Of a stretch of DNA of 11,120 nucleotides, positions 1 to 6,449 are shown piece by piece. Positions within the stretch are counted from its first letter, which is position 1. Each line of letters starts with the position of its first letter. Under the pieces are notes generated by a model, which saw only the letters and a list, made by a program, of their open reading frames with translations, had not been told where the DNA came from and searched no databases. A program made the translations under genes and the position numbers. This DNA comes from an uncultured Oscillospiraceae bacterium (GTDB lineage: Bacteria > Bacillota > Clostridia > Oscillospirales > Acutalibacteraceae), in NCBI GenBank assembly GCA_900549945.1, contig URQJ01000052.1:1-11120 (forward strand), written 5' to 3'.

Positions 1-109
1 AGTCTATACCCTCTACCTCCCAATCAGGGCAAACAGAAATAATGTCCTTTATCTTGGCCATCAGGCCGGCTGCACCGCCGCCGATTACTGCAATATCCAC
101 CTTTTCCAT
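1..109 (-). CDS. N-terminus of a FAD/NAD(P)-binding flavoprotein, cut by the window edge
   Basis: Only the first 36 codons are present. The protein opens with MEKVDIAVIGGGAAGLMA, a beta-strand followed by GxGxxG/A, the dinucleotide-binding loop of FAD-dependent oxidoreductases (thioredoxin-reductase and HI0933/BaiN-like families start this way). The ATG at 109-107 has a GAGGGG ribosome site that overlaps the TGA stop of the upstream membrane-protein gene, so the two are almost certainly one transcript (8-base gap). The sequence after the loop, KIKDIISVCPDWEVEGID, does not look like the alanine-rich helix and acidic second strand that normally follow, and the DNA here becomes clearly more AT-rich than the flank. 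The reading frame stays open to the edge. The Rossmann start is seen; the enzyme type cannot be decided, and a rearranged or chimeric gene is possible. Confidence 0.6.
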   Translation of the reverse strand, partial: MEKVDIAVIGGGAAGLMAKIKDIISVCPDWEVEGID

Positions 110-117
110 TGCGCCCC

Positions 118-603
118 TCAGATAATCGCGCCGAGCAGGCCGTAGGAGAACAGGCACATGATGATGTCTGCGATCAGCGTGCCGCCGACCACCGAGATCA
201 TCGCGTTCTTAAACGGCATCTTCATCAGCGCCGCTACGAGCGAGCCCGTCCACGCGCCGGTGCCCGGCAGCGGGATCGCGACGAAGATCAGAAGGCCGAA
301 TGTCTCGTATTTCTCGATCTGCGCGAATTTGCTCTTGCCCTTTTCCTCCAGCCGGTTGACAAGCTTTACAAAGCGCGTGTTGCGCATCCAGTCGAAGATC
401 TTGCGGATAAAAAGGAGGATAAACGGCGTGGGCAGAATCGTGCCGATAAAACAGATAATCATGGCGGGCAGCAGCTCGATGTTGAGCAGCTTCGCCGCCA
501 CAATACCGCCGCGCAGCTCGATGATCGGCATCATGGAGAGCAAAAATACCGTGAGCTCTGCCGGGATAATTTCACTGAAAAATTTGACGAGGGTTTCAAC
601 CAT
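118..603 (-). CDS. Small multidrug-export family (Sm_multidrug_ex / COG2426) membrane protein
   Basis: A 161-residue integral membrane protein. Hydrophobic segments lie near residues 12-29, 44-68, 102-115 and 134-160. Two motifs mark the family: PIIELRGGI at 26-34 and PLPGTGAWTGSL at 111-122, the latter probably a re-entrant loop with conserved glycines and proline. Length fits the family norm of about 150-170. Despite the name, transport by these proteins is poorly supported; they are distant relatives of DedA-like membrane proteins, so no substrate is given. The ATG at 603 follows AAAGGAAAGG in the mRNA, a good ribosome site. It lies 119 bases after pdaA in the same direction and 8 bases before the flavoprotein gene. 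A TATACT hexamer (662-657, minus) may serve as a -10, but I see no matching -35. Confidence 0.85.
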   Translation of the reverse strand: MVETLVKFFSEIIPAELTVFLLSMMPIIELRGGIVAAKLLNIELLPAMIICFIGTILPTPFILLFIRKIFDWMRNTRFVKLVNRLEEKGKSKFAQIEKYETFGLLIFVAIPLPGTGAWTGSLVAALMKMPFKNAMISVVGGTLIADIIMCLFSYGLLGAII

Positions 604-722
604 GCGGAACCTTTCCTTTCGACATCCTTTGATTTGAAAAACACAATATTGAAGTAAGTATACTAAATTCTGCCGCCTTTATTTTTCCTTTAAAGAATTA
701 TCGCTTACGATTTGCTGATATT

Positions 723-1562
723 TCACGCTGTCGGCGCACCCTGCTCCGCTTTCATCGCCCCGCACAGCGCTTCGAGATCGCCGAAGGTGTAGCCCATGTT
801 CTCCCACTCCGTCAAAAGTTCGTCGAGAATCTCGGCATTCGTGCTCGAGGTGCTGTGCAGCAGCACGACGGCGCCGGGGTGCACGCGCGGCAGAAGCTTT
901 GAAAAGGCCTGCTCCTTCGTCGGCTGGTCGTCCACGTACCAATCCACATAGGCGAGGCTCCAGAACACCGTGGAATAACCGAGTTCGCTCGCCATCTGCA
1001 AATTTGATTCACAGAATTTGCCCTGCGGCGGGCGGTACAGCTTCGGCATGACCTGCCCCGTCACCTCCTGAAAAAGCGCTTCGTTTTTCTGCAGCTCCGC
1101 GCTGAAGCTCTCCGTATCCCCGATTTTCGACATATCCGGGTGGGAATACGTGTGGTTGCCGACCGTGTGCCCCTCCTCGACCATGCGCTTCACAAGCTCC
1201 GGCTGCGTTTCAAGGTAATTGCCGACCAAAAAGAACGTCGCTTTCACATTGTGCTTTTTGAGCGCGTCCAGTATCTGCGCCGTGTTGCCGTTTTCAAAGC
1301 CGGCGTCAAACGTGATGTAGATCTCCTTTTTCTCCGTGTCGCCCACATAGAGCGCCCCGTAATTTTTCAGGTAGTCGCTCGTCGCGTTTGCAACCGGCGG
1401 CGCGCCTTCCTCCTGAAAGCTCAGGCCCCAGTCCGTTATCGCGGCGCTTGCCTCGGCGGCCTCCCGCCCGCCGCCCAGAAGGAAAACGGCGCCCGCGCCG
1501 AGCAGAACGACGGCCGCCAGAAAAACCGGCACAAGCCTGCGCCTGAATAATCTCCCGATCAT
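723..1562 (-). CDS. pdaA: PdaA-like polysaccharide deacetylase (delta-lactam biosynthesis, CE4)
   Basis: 279 residues from the chosen start. An N-terminal basic stretch and one hydrophobic segment (about 9-30) form a signal anchor, placing the enzyme outside the membrane. The NodB/CE4 domain spans about 75-268: motif 1 TFDAG (84-88, catalytic D86), motif 2 NHTYSHP with zinc ligands H137 and H141, motif 3 RPP (177-179), VDW at 206-208, and LLHST with H236. The second Asp of the usual TFDDG is Ala; Bacillus PdaA has Asn there, and the flanking YxGDT, ENG and FWS-DW blocks also match PdaA. Such enzymes deacetylate N-acetylmuramic acid to make muramic delta-lactam in the spore cortex. ATG 1562 is chosen because AAAGGGG ends 8 bases before it; an in-frame ATG at 1580 and longer extensions lack a ribosome site. 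It is divergent from the response regulator gene. Confidence 0.88.
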   Translation of the reverse strand: MIGRLFRRRLVPVFLAAVVLLGAGAVFLLGGGREAAEASAAITDWGLSFQEEGAPPVANATSDYLKNYGALYVGDTEKKEIYITFDAGFENGNTAQILDALKKHNVKATFFLVGNYLETQPELVKRMVEEGHTVGNHTYSHPDMSKIGDTESFSAELQKNEALFQEVTGQVMPKLYRPPQGKFCESNLQMASELGYSTVFWSLAYVDWYVDDQPTKEQAFSKLLPRVHPGAVVLLHSTSSTNAEILDELLTEWENMGYTFGDLEALCGAMKAEQGAPTA

Positions 1563-1574
1563 CCAAACAACCCC

Positions 1575-1603
1575 TTTCATACGCTTTGTAAAAACGTATG
1601 AAA
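1575..1603 (-). promoter_or_regulatory. 9-bp perfect inverted repeat at the pdaA ribosome-binding site
   Basis: TTTCATACG (1575-1583) and CGTATGAAA (1595-1603) are perfect complements around an 11-base loop. In the pdaA mRNA the right arm runs straight into GGGG, so the AAA of the AAAGGGG Shine-Dalgarno lies in the stem. It could be a translation-limiting hairpin or a protein operator; the sequence alone does not choose. Confidence 0.5.
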
Positions 1604-1673
1604 AAAAGAATGCGGATATGATTGCGCAGCGCGCCGAAATCCTGTACAATATCTTGGAAGCCCTTAGAACATT

Positions 1674-1690
1674 AAGCTTTTTGTAAGCTT
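1674..1690. repeat. AAGCTT-N5-AAGCTT repeat in the divergent control region
   Basis: Two copies of the palindrome AAGCTT sit 11 bases apart (1674-1679 and 1685-1690), one helical turn, between pdaA and the response regulator gene. OmpR-family regulators commonly bind direct repeats with about one-turn spacing, so this is a candidate site for the adjacent regulator. The assignment is inferred. Confidence 0.3.
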
Positions 1691-1703
1691 TTCATCCCCG
1701 CGT

Positions 1704-1731
1704 TTGTAAGGGTTATCCTGTATATTAAATT
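1704..1731 (+). promoter_or_regulatory. Candidate promoter of the two-component operon
   Basis: TTGTAA (1704-1709) followed after 16 bases by TAAATT (1726-1731), in an AT-rich stretch 25 bases before the start codon. Both hexamers are imperfect, and TATATT at 1721-1726 is an alternative -10 without a -35. Confidence 0.25.
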
Positions 1732-1756
1732 TGATAAAACTGAGGAGGTCTGCCCC

Positions 1757-2464
1757 ATGCCGGATACAGATAAGAAAACCATACTGGTCGTGGACGACGA
1801 CCGCGAGATCGTCCGCGCCATCTCCATCACCCTCGAGCGGGAAGGCTACAGCGTGCTGAAGGCTTACGACGGGCTCGAAGCGCTCGACTGCGTGACAAGC
1901 CGCGATATTCACCTGATTATCATCGATGTGATGATGCCGCGGCTCGACGGGCTTTCCGCCGTAATGAAAATCCGCGAAAAGAAAAACCTGCCGATCATCA
2001 TCCTCTCCGCAAAAGGCGAGGACAGCGACAAGATCATCGGCCTTTCGATGGGCGCGGACGATTACATCGCAAAGCCCTTCAACCCGATGGAGCTCGTCGC
2101 GCGCGTTAAATCGCAGCTTCGGCGCTACACGAGCCTCGGCGATATCAACACCCGCAGCGACGACTGCATCGTGAACGGGCGGCTGACCTTCCGGCTCGAC
2201 GAGCACGTGCTCTATGCGGACGGCGAGCCCGTGAAGCTGACCGCGACGGAGACGAAGATCGTGGAGCTTTTGATGAAGCACCCGGGGCGCATCTTCCCCG
2301 CCGAGGAGATCTACAGCCTGATTTGGAACGAGCCGGCGTATTCCGCCGAAAATACGGTGATGGTGCACATCCGCCGCATCCGCGAGAAAATCGAGATCAA
2401 TCCGAGCGAGCCGGAATATCTGAAGGTCGTCTGGGGGCTGGGCTATGAAATCGAAAAGCACTAA
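1757..2464 (+). CDS. OmpR/VanR-family DNA-binding response regulator
   Basis: 235 residues, normal for the family. The receiver domain (about 8-120) shows the acidic pocket D13-D14-D15, phospho-acceptor D57 within IIIDVMMPRLDG, switch residue S84 and K106 in KPF. The winged-helix effector domain (about 137-233) ends with the typical RRIREKIE recognition helix and the GLGYEI wing. ATG 1757 follows GAGGAGG at 7-9 base spacing, an excellent start. The 3' end overlaps the kinase gene by 20 bases, so the pair is translationally coupled. The sequence is closest in feel to VanR/clostridial regulators, but nothing nearby (no vanHAX) points to glycopeptides. The target is unknown; the divergent pdaA is the obvious candidate. 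Confidence 0.95.
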   Translation: MPDTDKKTILVVDDDREIVRAISITLEREGYSVLKAYDGLEALDCVTSRDIHLIIIDVMMPRLDGLSAVMKIREKKNLPIIILSAKGEDSDKIIGLSMGADDYIAKPFNPMELVARVKSQLRRYTSLGDINTRSDDCIVNGRLTFRLDEHVLYADGEPVKLTATETKIVELLMKHPGRIFPAEEIYSLIWNEPAYSAENTVMVHIRRIREKIEINPSEPEYLKVVWGLGYEIEKH

Positions 2465-4664
2465 TCTCGCCCGCGGCGTGTTCTCTTGGTTCTGCTTCAT
2501 GCTCGTCGTGTTTTCGATGATCTTCGTGCTGCTCTACAGCTTCGCCGCCTTCTCAGCGTACGGCGATGAGATTATCGACAAGCTCAAGCAGATCTCCGCC
2601 ACCTACGGCGAGCTGATGAGCGGCGAGCTGCGCGAACTGGACATTTATAAGGAAAATGCCTCCAGCTTTTTTGAGCGCCTTTATTACGGCACACAGAGCG
2701 GGGAAACCATCTCGCCGGAGGACGATATTTCCGAGGAAGGCGTCCGCATCGACCGCGGCGTGCAGTATTTCATTTCGGACAGCGAGAGCAGCACCGCCGT
2801 CGCGGCCGTCTACGTAGAAAGCATCTCAAAGGACAATCTCTACGCGATCACCGATTACAGCAAGGATCCTGCCGGAAAAACCGTGACGAACGACACAAAT
2901 TGGGACCCCTCCACACTGCCGGAGGGCTTCAACTATCTGTTCCAGTACCGCGGCGGCGTCGCCGAGATCTTCCACCGGCAGGCAGACGGCACACTTATGA
3001 GCGTTTTCCGCAGCGATCAGCCGGGCGCCTACTATACGGATACGCTCGCCTACACGCTCGAATCGCTTCACAGCCTGAAAACCCCGCCGGATATTTCCTT
3101 CGCCGTGCGCACAAAGCCCGAATCGTTTTACGCCTCGAACGAAATTGTCAGCAGCGCGCAGGCCTATGCCAACCAGCTTATGTTCCAGATGGTTCTGGTC
3201 TTGACCGCTGCCGCGCTGTTCATTCTGATCCTGATCCTTTCCTTCCTCTTCCGGCGCGACCGCAAGCTCTTTGAAACCTACCTCGCGCACGGCCTCAAAT
3301 GGATCTGGATCGAGATCAAGATCATCGCGATGCTGGTCTGGAGCTTTTTGATTCTCTCGATGCTTTACGAGGATTGGTTCTCGCTCTCGCTCGCCGCCTG
3401 CGCGGCCTTCTTCATGCTGTACCTGCTCGGCGTCGATATTTCCCATAACCGGCGCATCTACCGCCACAACATCGTCCATTCGATTTTGAAATTTGTTTTG
3501 GCCAACAAGCACGGCAAGCATTTCGAGCAGATCGAGTACCGCAAATACCTCGCGACCGCCGGCATCATCGTCGGCCTCGGCATCGCCGCCGTAACGGTGA
3601 CGCTGTTCTCGTGGGGGCGCTATCCCTTTGAAACATGGCTGCCGGCCTTTTACACGGCGCTCGCCATCGCGGGGCTCGGCACACTGCTCTGGTTTGCCGC
3701 TGCGCTGCGCGACGACCTCAAGGACTACGGCATCCTGATGGACCAGATCGAGAAGATGTACGGCGGCGACCTGAACGCCGTAAACGCGCTGCCCGCCACC
3801 TCGCCGCTCTACAGCTCCGCGATGCAGCTCAACATGATCCGCGACGGCATCAAGATCGCCGTGGAGGAGGGCATCAAGTCCGAGCGCACGAAGGTGGAGC
3901 TGATCACGAACGTGTCGCATGACATCAAGACGCCGCTGACCTCGATCATCAGCTATGTGGAGCTTTTGAAGGCCGAGCCGGATCTCCCGCCGCACGTCAA
4001 GGATTACATCGAGGTGATCGCCCAGAAATCCGGGCGGCTGCGCTACATGATTCAGGATATTTTCGATGTATCCAAGGCCGCGACCGGCAATATCACGCTG
4101 CAGCCCGAGTATCTCAGCCTCGACAAGCTCCTGCGCCAGACACTCGCGGATATGGATGCGCTGATGGAAGAAAGCCCGCTGCAGTGGCGCGTGCAGATCC
4201 CCGAGGAACCGTTCCCTGTCCACGTGGACGGGCAGAAAATGTACCGCGTGTTCCAGAACCTGATCAAAAACGCGGCGCAGTACGCGCTCGACGGCTCTCG
4301 CGTTTACGTCACGCTCACTAAGCGCGACGGCAGCGCCTGCGTCACGATGCAGAATATCTCGAAGCACGAGCTGACGATGGACGGCGAATCGCTGACCGCC
4401 CGCTTTGTGCGCGGCGACGACAGCCGCTCTACCTCCGGCAGCGGCCTCGGGCTCTCGATTGCGAAGAGCTTCACCGAGGCATGCGGCGGCACCTGCGCGG
4501 TCTCCGTGCAGGGCGACCTGTTCACCGCGGTCATCACGCTGCCGCTCATCTCGCCGCCGGAGCCCGCCGCGCCGCGCTCTGCGGAAATCCCGGAGGATGC
4601 GCCGGAAGCCGCGCCCGATGCGGACGGAACCGCTGCCGGTACAGACCCTGAAAAGAACGCCTGA
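2445..4664 (+). CDS. Sensor histidine kinase with six predicted TM segments
   Basis: 739 residues, long for a VanS-type partner kinase. TM1 lies at about 12-36, followed by an extracytoplasmic region of some 205 residues (38-243) with no recognised fold, TM2 246-268, TM3 290-312, TM4 316-335, TM5 372-391 and TM6 401-423. The cytoplasmic kinase has the H-box SHDIKTPLTS with phospho-acceptor H492, the N-box NLIKNAAQYA (N605, N609) and a G-box DDSRSTSGSGLGLS (GSGLG at 665-669). The last 35-40 residues are a Pro/Ala/acidic low-complexity tail. The start ATG lies inside the end of the regulator gene behind GGGGGCTGGG. The multi-TM middle region suggests sensing within the membrane in addition to the outer domain. 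The stimulus is unknown. Confidence 0.93.
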   Translation: MKSKSTNLARGVFSWFCFMLVVFSMIFVLLYSFAAFSAYGDEIIDKLKQISATYGELMSGELRELDIYKENASSFFERLYYGTQSGETISPEDDISEEGVRIDRGVQYFISDSESSTAVAAVYVESISKDNLYAITDYSKDPAGKTVTNDTNWDPSTLPEGFNYLFQYRGGVAEIFHRQADGTLMSVFRSDQPGAYYTDTLAYTLESLHSLKTPPDISFAVRTKPESFYASNEIVSSAQAYANQLMFQMVLVLTAAALFILILILSFLFRRDRKLFETYLAHGLKWIWIEIKIIAMLVWSFLILSMLYEDWFSLSLAACAAFFMLYLLGVDISHNRRIYRHNIVHSILKFVLANKHGKHFEQIEYRKYLATAGIIVGLGIAAVTVTLFSWGRYPFETWLPAFYTALAIAGLGTLLWFAAALRDDLKDYGILMDQIEKMYGGDLNAVNALPATSPLYSSAMQLNMIRDGIKIAVEEGIKSERTKVELITNVSHDIKTPLTSIISYVELLKAEPDLPPHVKDYIEVIAQKSGRLRYMIQDIFDVSKAATGNITLQPEYLSLDKLLRQTLADMDALMEESPLQWRVQIPEEPFPVHVDGQKMYRVFQNLIKNAAQYALDGSRVYVTLTKRDGSACVTMQNISKHELTMDGESLTARFVRGDDSRSTSGSGLGLSIAKSFTEACGGTCAVSVQGDLFTAVITLPLISPPEPAAPRSAEIPEDAPEAAPDADGTAAGTDPEKNA

Positions 4665-4685
4665 CCTCTTGGTCCGCGTTTTTCC

Positions 4686-4730
4686 GGCCGGCGGCCGATG
4701 CCCATGCAGCAGTGGAATCGGCCGCCGGCC
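4686..4730. repeat. 14-bp perfect GC-rich inverted repeat after the kinase gene
   Basis: The arms at 4686-4699 and 4717-4730 (GGCCGGCGGCCGAT and its complement) enclose a 17-base loop. They begin 22 bases after the kinase stop. There is no T-run downstream on either strand, so it is not a textbook intrinsic terminator; it may protect the mRNA 3' end or end transcription with help from a factor. Confidence 0.6.
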
Positions 4731-4750
4731 CCATTCTGTATTGCACAGCC

Positions 4751-4766
4751 GCGGCCTTTGGGCCGC
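4751..4766 (+). promoter_or_regulatory. Short hairpin in the AraC gene leader
   Basis: GCGGCC (4751-4756), loop TTTG, GGCCGC (4761-4766): a six-pair GC stem ending 11 bases before the GGAGG ribosome site of the AraC gene. It leaves the site exposed and may be a leader structure. Confidence 0.4.
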
Positions 4767-4787
4767 AGGGCAAGATCGGAGGCCCGC

Positions 4788-5705
4788 ATGAGAATCACCC
4801 GAAGCCTTGAATTTCAGATCGGCAGCAACGAGGAAAAGCTGCCCTATGCCACGGCTGCGTTTCCCTATATCGCCTCGCGCGCAGAGCTGGACGATTACCG
4901 GGAGCCGTTCGTGCCGTGGCACTGGCACAACGCCGTAGAGCTTTTTTACATGGAAAGCGGCGTGCTGCAGTACCACACGCCGCACGAAACGATCATGTTT
5001 CCCGCGGGCACGGCCGGGTTTGTCAACTCCAACGTGCTGCACAGGACGGAAATCCGGACGCAAAGCGAGCGAAACGTCCAGCTGCTGCACATCTTCGACC
5101 CCAGACTTCTTGCGGGGAGCCACGACAGCGCCATCGAGCAGAAATACATCATGCCGGTCGTCGCCTCCCCGCAGATAGAGCTGCTTGCCCTGCGGCCGGA
5201 GGTGCCGGAGCAGGCCGCCGTCATCGACCGGATCCGCAGCGCGTTCCAGCTCTCGGAAGACGCACTTGGCTACGAGTTCCAGATCCGGGACGCGCTCTCG
5301 CAGATCTGGCTGCAGCTGTTCGGGCCGCAGCTCCCCGCGCTTCGGGAAAAGGCGCAGTCCGCCGACCGCTCGGCCGACAAAGTAAAGCGCATGATGATTT
5401 ACATCCACGAGCACTACGCCGAAAAAATAACGGTTTCGGCGCTCGCTGAAACCGCCTTTCTGAGCGAGCGGGAATGCTACAGGGCGTTTCAGAACCACTT
5501 GCACATGACCCCCGTCGCGTATATCAAGAGCTGCCGCATACAAGCGGCGCGGCAGATGCTTGCCGACAGCCAGACGCCGATCACCGAAATCGGCTACGCC
5601 TGCGGCCTTGGAAACGCCAGCTACTTCGGGAAAATCTTCCGCGAGCAAACGGGCTGCACGCCGCTGCAGTACCGGCGCAAATGGCAGGATCGTGACAAAA
5701 AATGA
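4788..5705 (+). CDS. AraC-family transcriptional regulator with N-terminal cupin domain
   Basis: 305 residues. The N-terminal half (about 20-150) is a cupin-type ligand domain with the usual opening PWHWHNAVELFY at 43-54 and a PAG turn. The C-terminal half (about 195-300) holds the two helix-turn-helices: ITVSALAETAFLSERECYRAF, then ITEIGYACGLGNASYFGKIF and the closing GCTPLQYR signature. A start at ATG 4788 is chosen because GGAGG lies 5 bases upstream (4778-4782); an earlier in-frame ATG at 4698 would run through the hairpin region and has no ribosome site. Such regulators usually sense a small molecule, often a sugar, and control adjacent genes. The next genes in the same direction are the HD and FeS genes, which are its likely targets, although a terminator lies between. 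Confidence 0.93.
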   Translation: MRITRSLEFQIGSNEEKLPYATAAFPYIASRAELDDYREPFVPWHWHNAVELFYMESGVLQYHTPHETIMFPAGTAGFVNSNVLHRTEIRTQSERNVQLLHIFDPRLLAGSHDSAIEQKYIMPVVASPQIELLALRPEVPEQAAVIDRIRSAFQLSEDALGYEFQIRDALSQIWLQLFGPQLPALREKAQSADRSADKVKRMMIYIHEHYAEKITVSALAETAFLSERECYRAFQNHLHMTPVAYIKSCRIQAARQMLADSQTPITEIGYACGLGNASYFGKIFREQTGCTPLQYRRKWQDRDKK

Positions 5706-5724
5706 CAGCATTGCGATATACTAT

Positions 5725-5779
5725 CCGCAGCACCGGCGTTATAATGGATACAGAAGTCCGCGCCGGGCTGCGGTTTTTT
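5725..5779 (+). terminator. Intrinsic terminator after the AraC gene
   Basis: CCGCAGCACCGGCG (5725-5738) pairs with CGCCGGGCTGCGG (5761-5773) over 13 pairs with one bulged A (5732), followed directly by six T (5774-5779). The loop is 22 bases (5739-5760), long for a terminator, and contains a TATAAT box. Confidence 0.7.
5740..5745 (+). promoter_or_regulatory. Candidate -10 box for the HD - FeS operon
   Basis: A perfect TATAAT lies in the loop of the preceding terminator, 80 bases before the HD start codon. No -35 is recognisable at 16-18 bases; TTGCGA at 5711-5716 is 23 bases away. An activator-dependent promoter is possible given the adjacent AraC gene. Confidence 0.35.
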
Positions 5780-5797
5780 CCTCTCGCAGCCCCGGCG
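5761..5797 (+). promoter_or_regulatory. Alternative leader hairpin before the HD gene
   Basis: CGCCGGGCTGCG (5761-5772) can also pair with CGCAGCCCCGGCG (5785-5797), 12 pairs with one bulged C. The left arm is the same segment that forms the right arm of the upstream terminator, so the two hairpins exclude each other. A transcript starting from the TATAAT at 5740 would carry only this second hairpin. Confidence 0.5.
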
Positions 5798-5825
5798 ACA
5801 CAAGCGATTGGAAAGGAAGAAAGCC

Positions 5826-6425
5826 GTGGAACTGAATTGCAAAACGGCGGAAGCGGCGCTCCGGCAGGCCGAAGCGCAGAACCCCGGCCGCTGGGCGGCG
5901 CACGTGCGCTTTGCGGCGCTCGCCTGCCGGAACATCGCCGCGCGCTGCGACGGCCTGTCTGCCGATACGGCCTACTGCTACGGCCTGCTGCACGACATCG
6001 GGCGGTATGCCGGCGTATCCTCTGAAAAGCACCTGATCGACGGCTACCGCTTCTGCATGGTGCGGGGCTGGGAAAAAGCCGCGCAGATCTGCATCTCCCA
6101 CGCCTTTATGCTGCAGGACATCCGCACGTCCATCGGCACGTTCGACGTATCGGACGACGACTACCGGTTTATGGCACGTTTTGTCCGGGACGCCGTTTAC
6201 GACGATTACGACCGGCTCGTGCAGCTGTGCGACGCGCTGGCACTCCCGACCGGCTTCTGCCTTCTGGAAAAGCGCTTCGTCGACGTCGCCCTCCGGTACG
6301 GAACGCCGCCCCCCACCCTCGCGCGCTGGAAGAAGATTCTGGAAATCAAAGCGCTTTTTGAGGCGAAGATAAGCGGCTCCATCTACGAGCTGCTCCCCGG
6401 CGTCGTCGAAAACACGTTTCGATAA
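5826..6425 (+). CDS. HD-domain protein, predicted metal-dependent phosphohydrolase
   Basis: 199 residues from the chosen GTG. The HD-superfamily pattern is H26 ... H56-D57 (in GLLHDIGRY) ... D136 (QLCDAL), with H69 and H92 as further possible metal ligands; D136 closes the single-metal site. It has no membrane segment, so it is probably cytoplasmic. HD proteins hydrolyse phosphoester bonds in nucleotides or second messengers; no substrate can be named here. The GTG start is chosen because GGAAAGGAAG ends just upstream; an in-frame TTG at 5808 would place the ribosome site inside the coding region. The FeS-protein gene begins 24 bases after its stop, so the two form an operon. I do not recognise a named family beyond the HD domain. 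Confidence 0.82.
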   Translation: MELNCKTAEAALRQAEAQNPGRWAAHVRFAALACRNIAARCDGLSADTAYCYGLLHDIGRYAGVSSEKHLIDGYRFCMVRGWEKAAQICISHAFMLQDIRTSIGTFDVSDDDYRFMARFVRDAVYDDYDRLVQLCDALALPTGFCLLEKRFVDVALRYGTPPPTLARWKKILEIKALFEAKISGSIYELLPGVVENTFR

Positions 6426-6449
6426 ACCACAGATTGATGGAGATCTACC

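Noticed and set aside
109..657. Plus-strand frames opposite the small-multidrug-export gene
   Set aside because: The minus-strand frame has family motifs, TM segments and a ribosome site; the plus frames have none.
1591..1649. N-terminal extension of pdaA to 1649
   Set aside because: It would encode a stretch unlike PdaA leaders, passes through the inverted repeat and lacks a ribosome site, whereas ATG 1562 has one and gives a standard signal anchor.
1604..1660. Sigma-G-type promoter for pdaA
   Set aside because: I looked for a CATxxTA -10 with matching -35 in the minus strand; only partial hexamers such as CATATC near 1618 were found, with no -35 at proper spacing.
1757..4664. Vancomycin-type resistance system
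   Set aside because: The regulator and kinase cores resemble VanR/VanS, but there are no vanH, vanA/B, vanX or vanY genes in the window, and the kinase membrane architecture differs.
2826..5711. 961-codon open frame on the minus strand opposite the kinase and AraC genes
   Set aside because: It is antisense to two clearly real genes in GC-rich DNA, is arginine-, histidine- and valine-rich without domains, has no ribosome site and spans an intergenic hairpin region.
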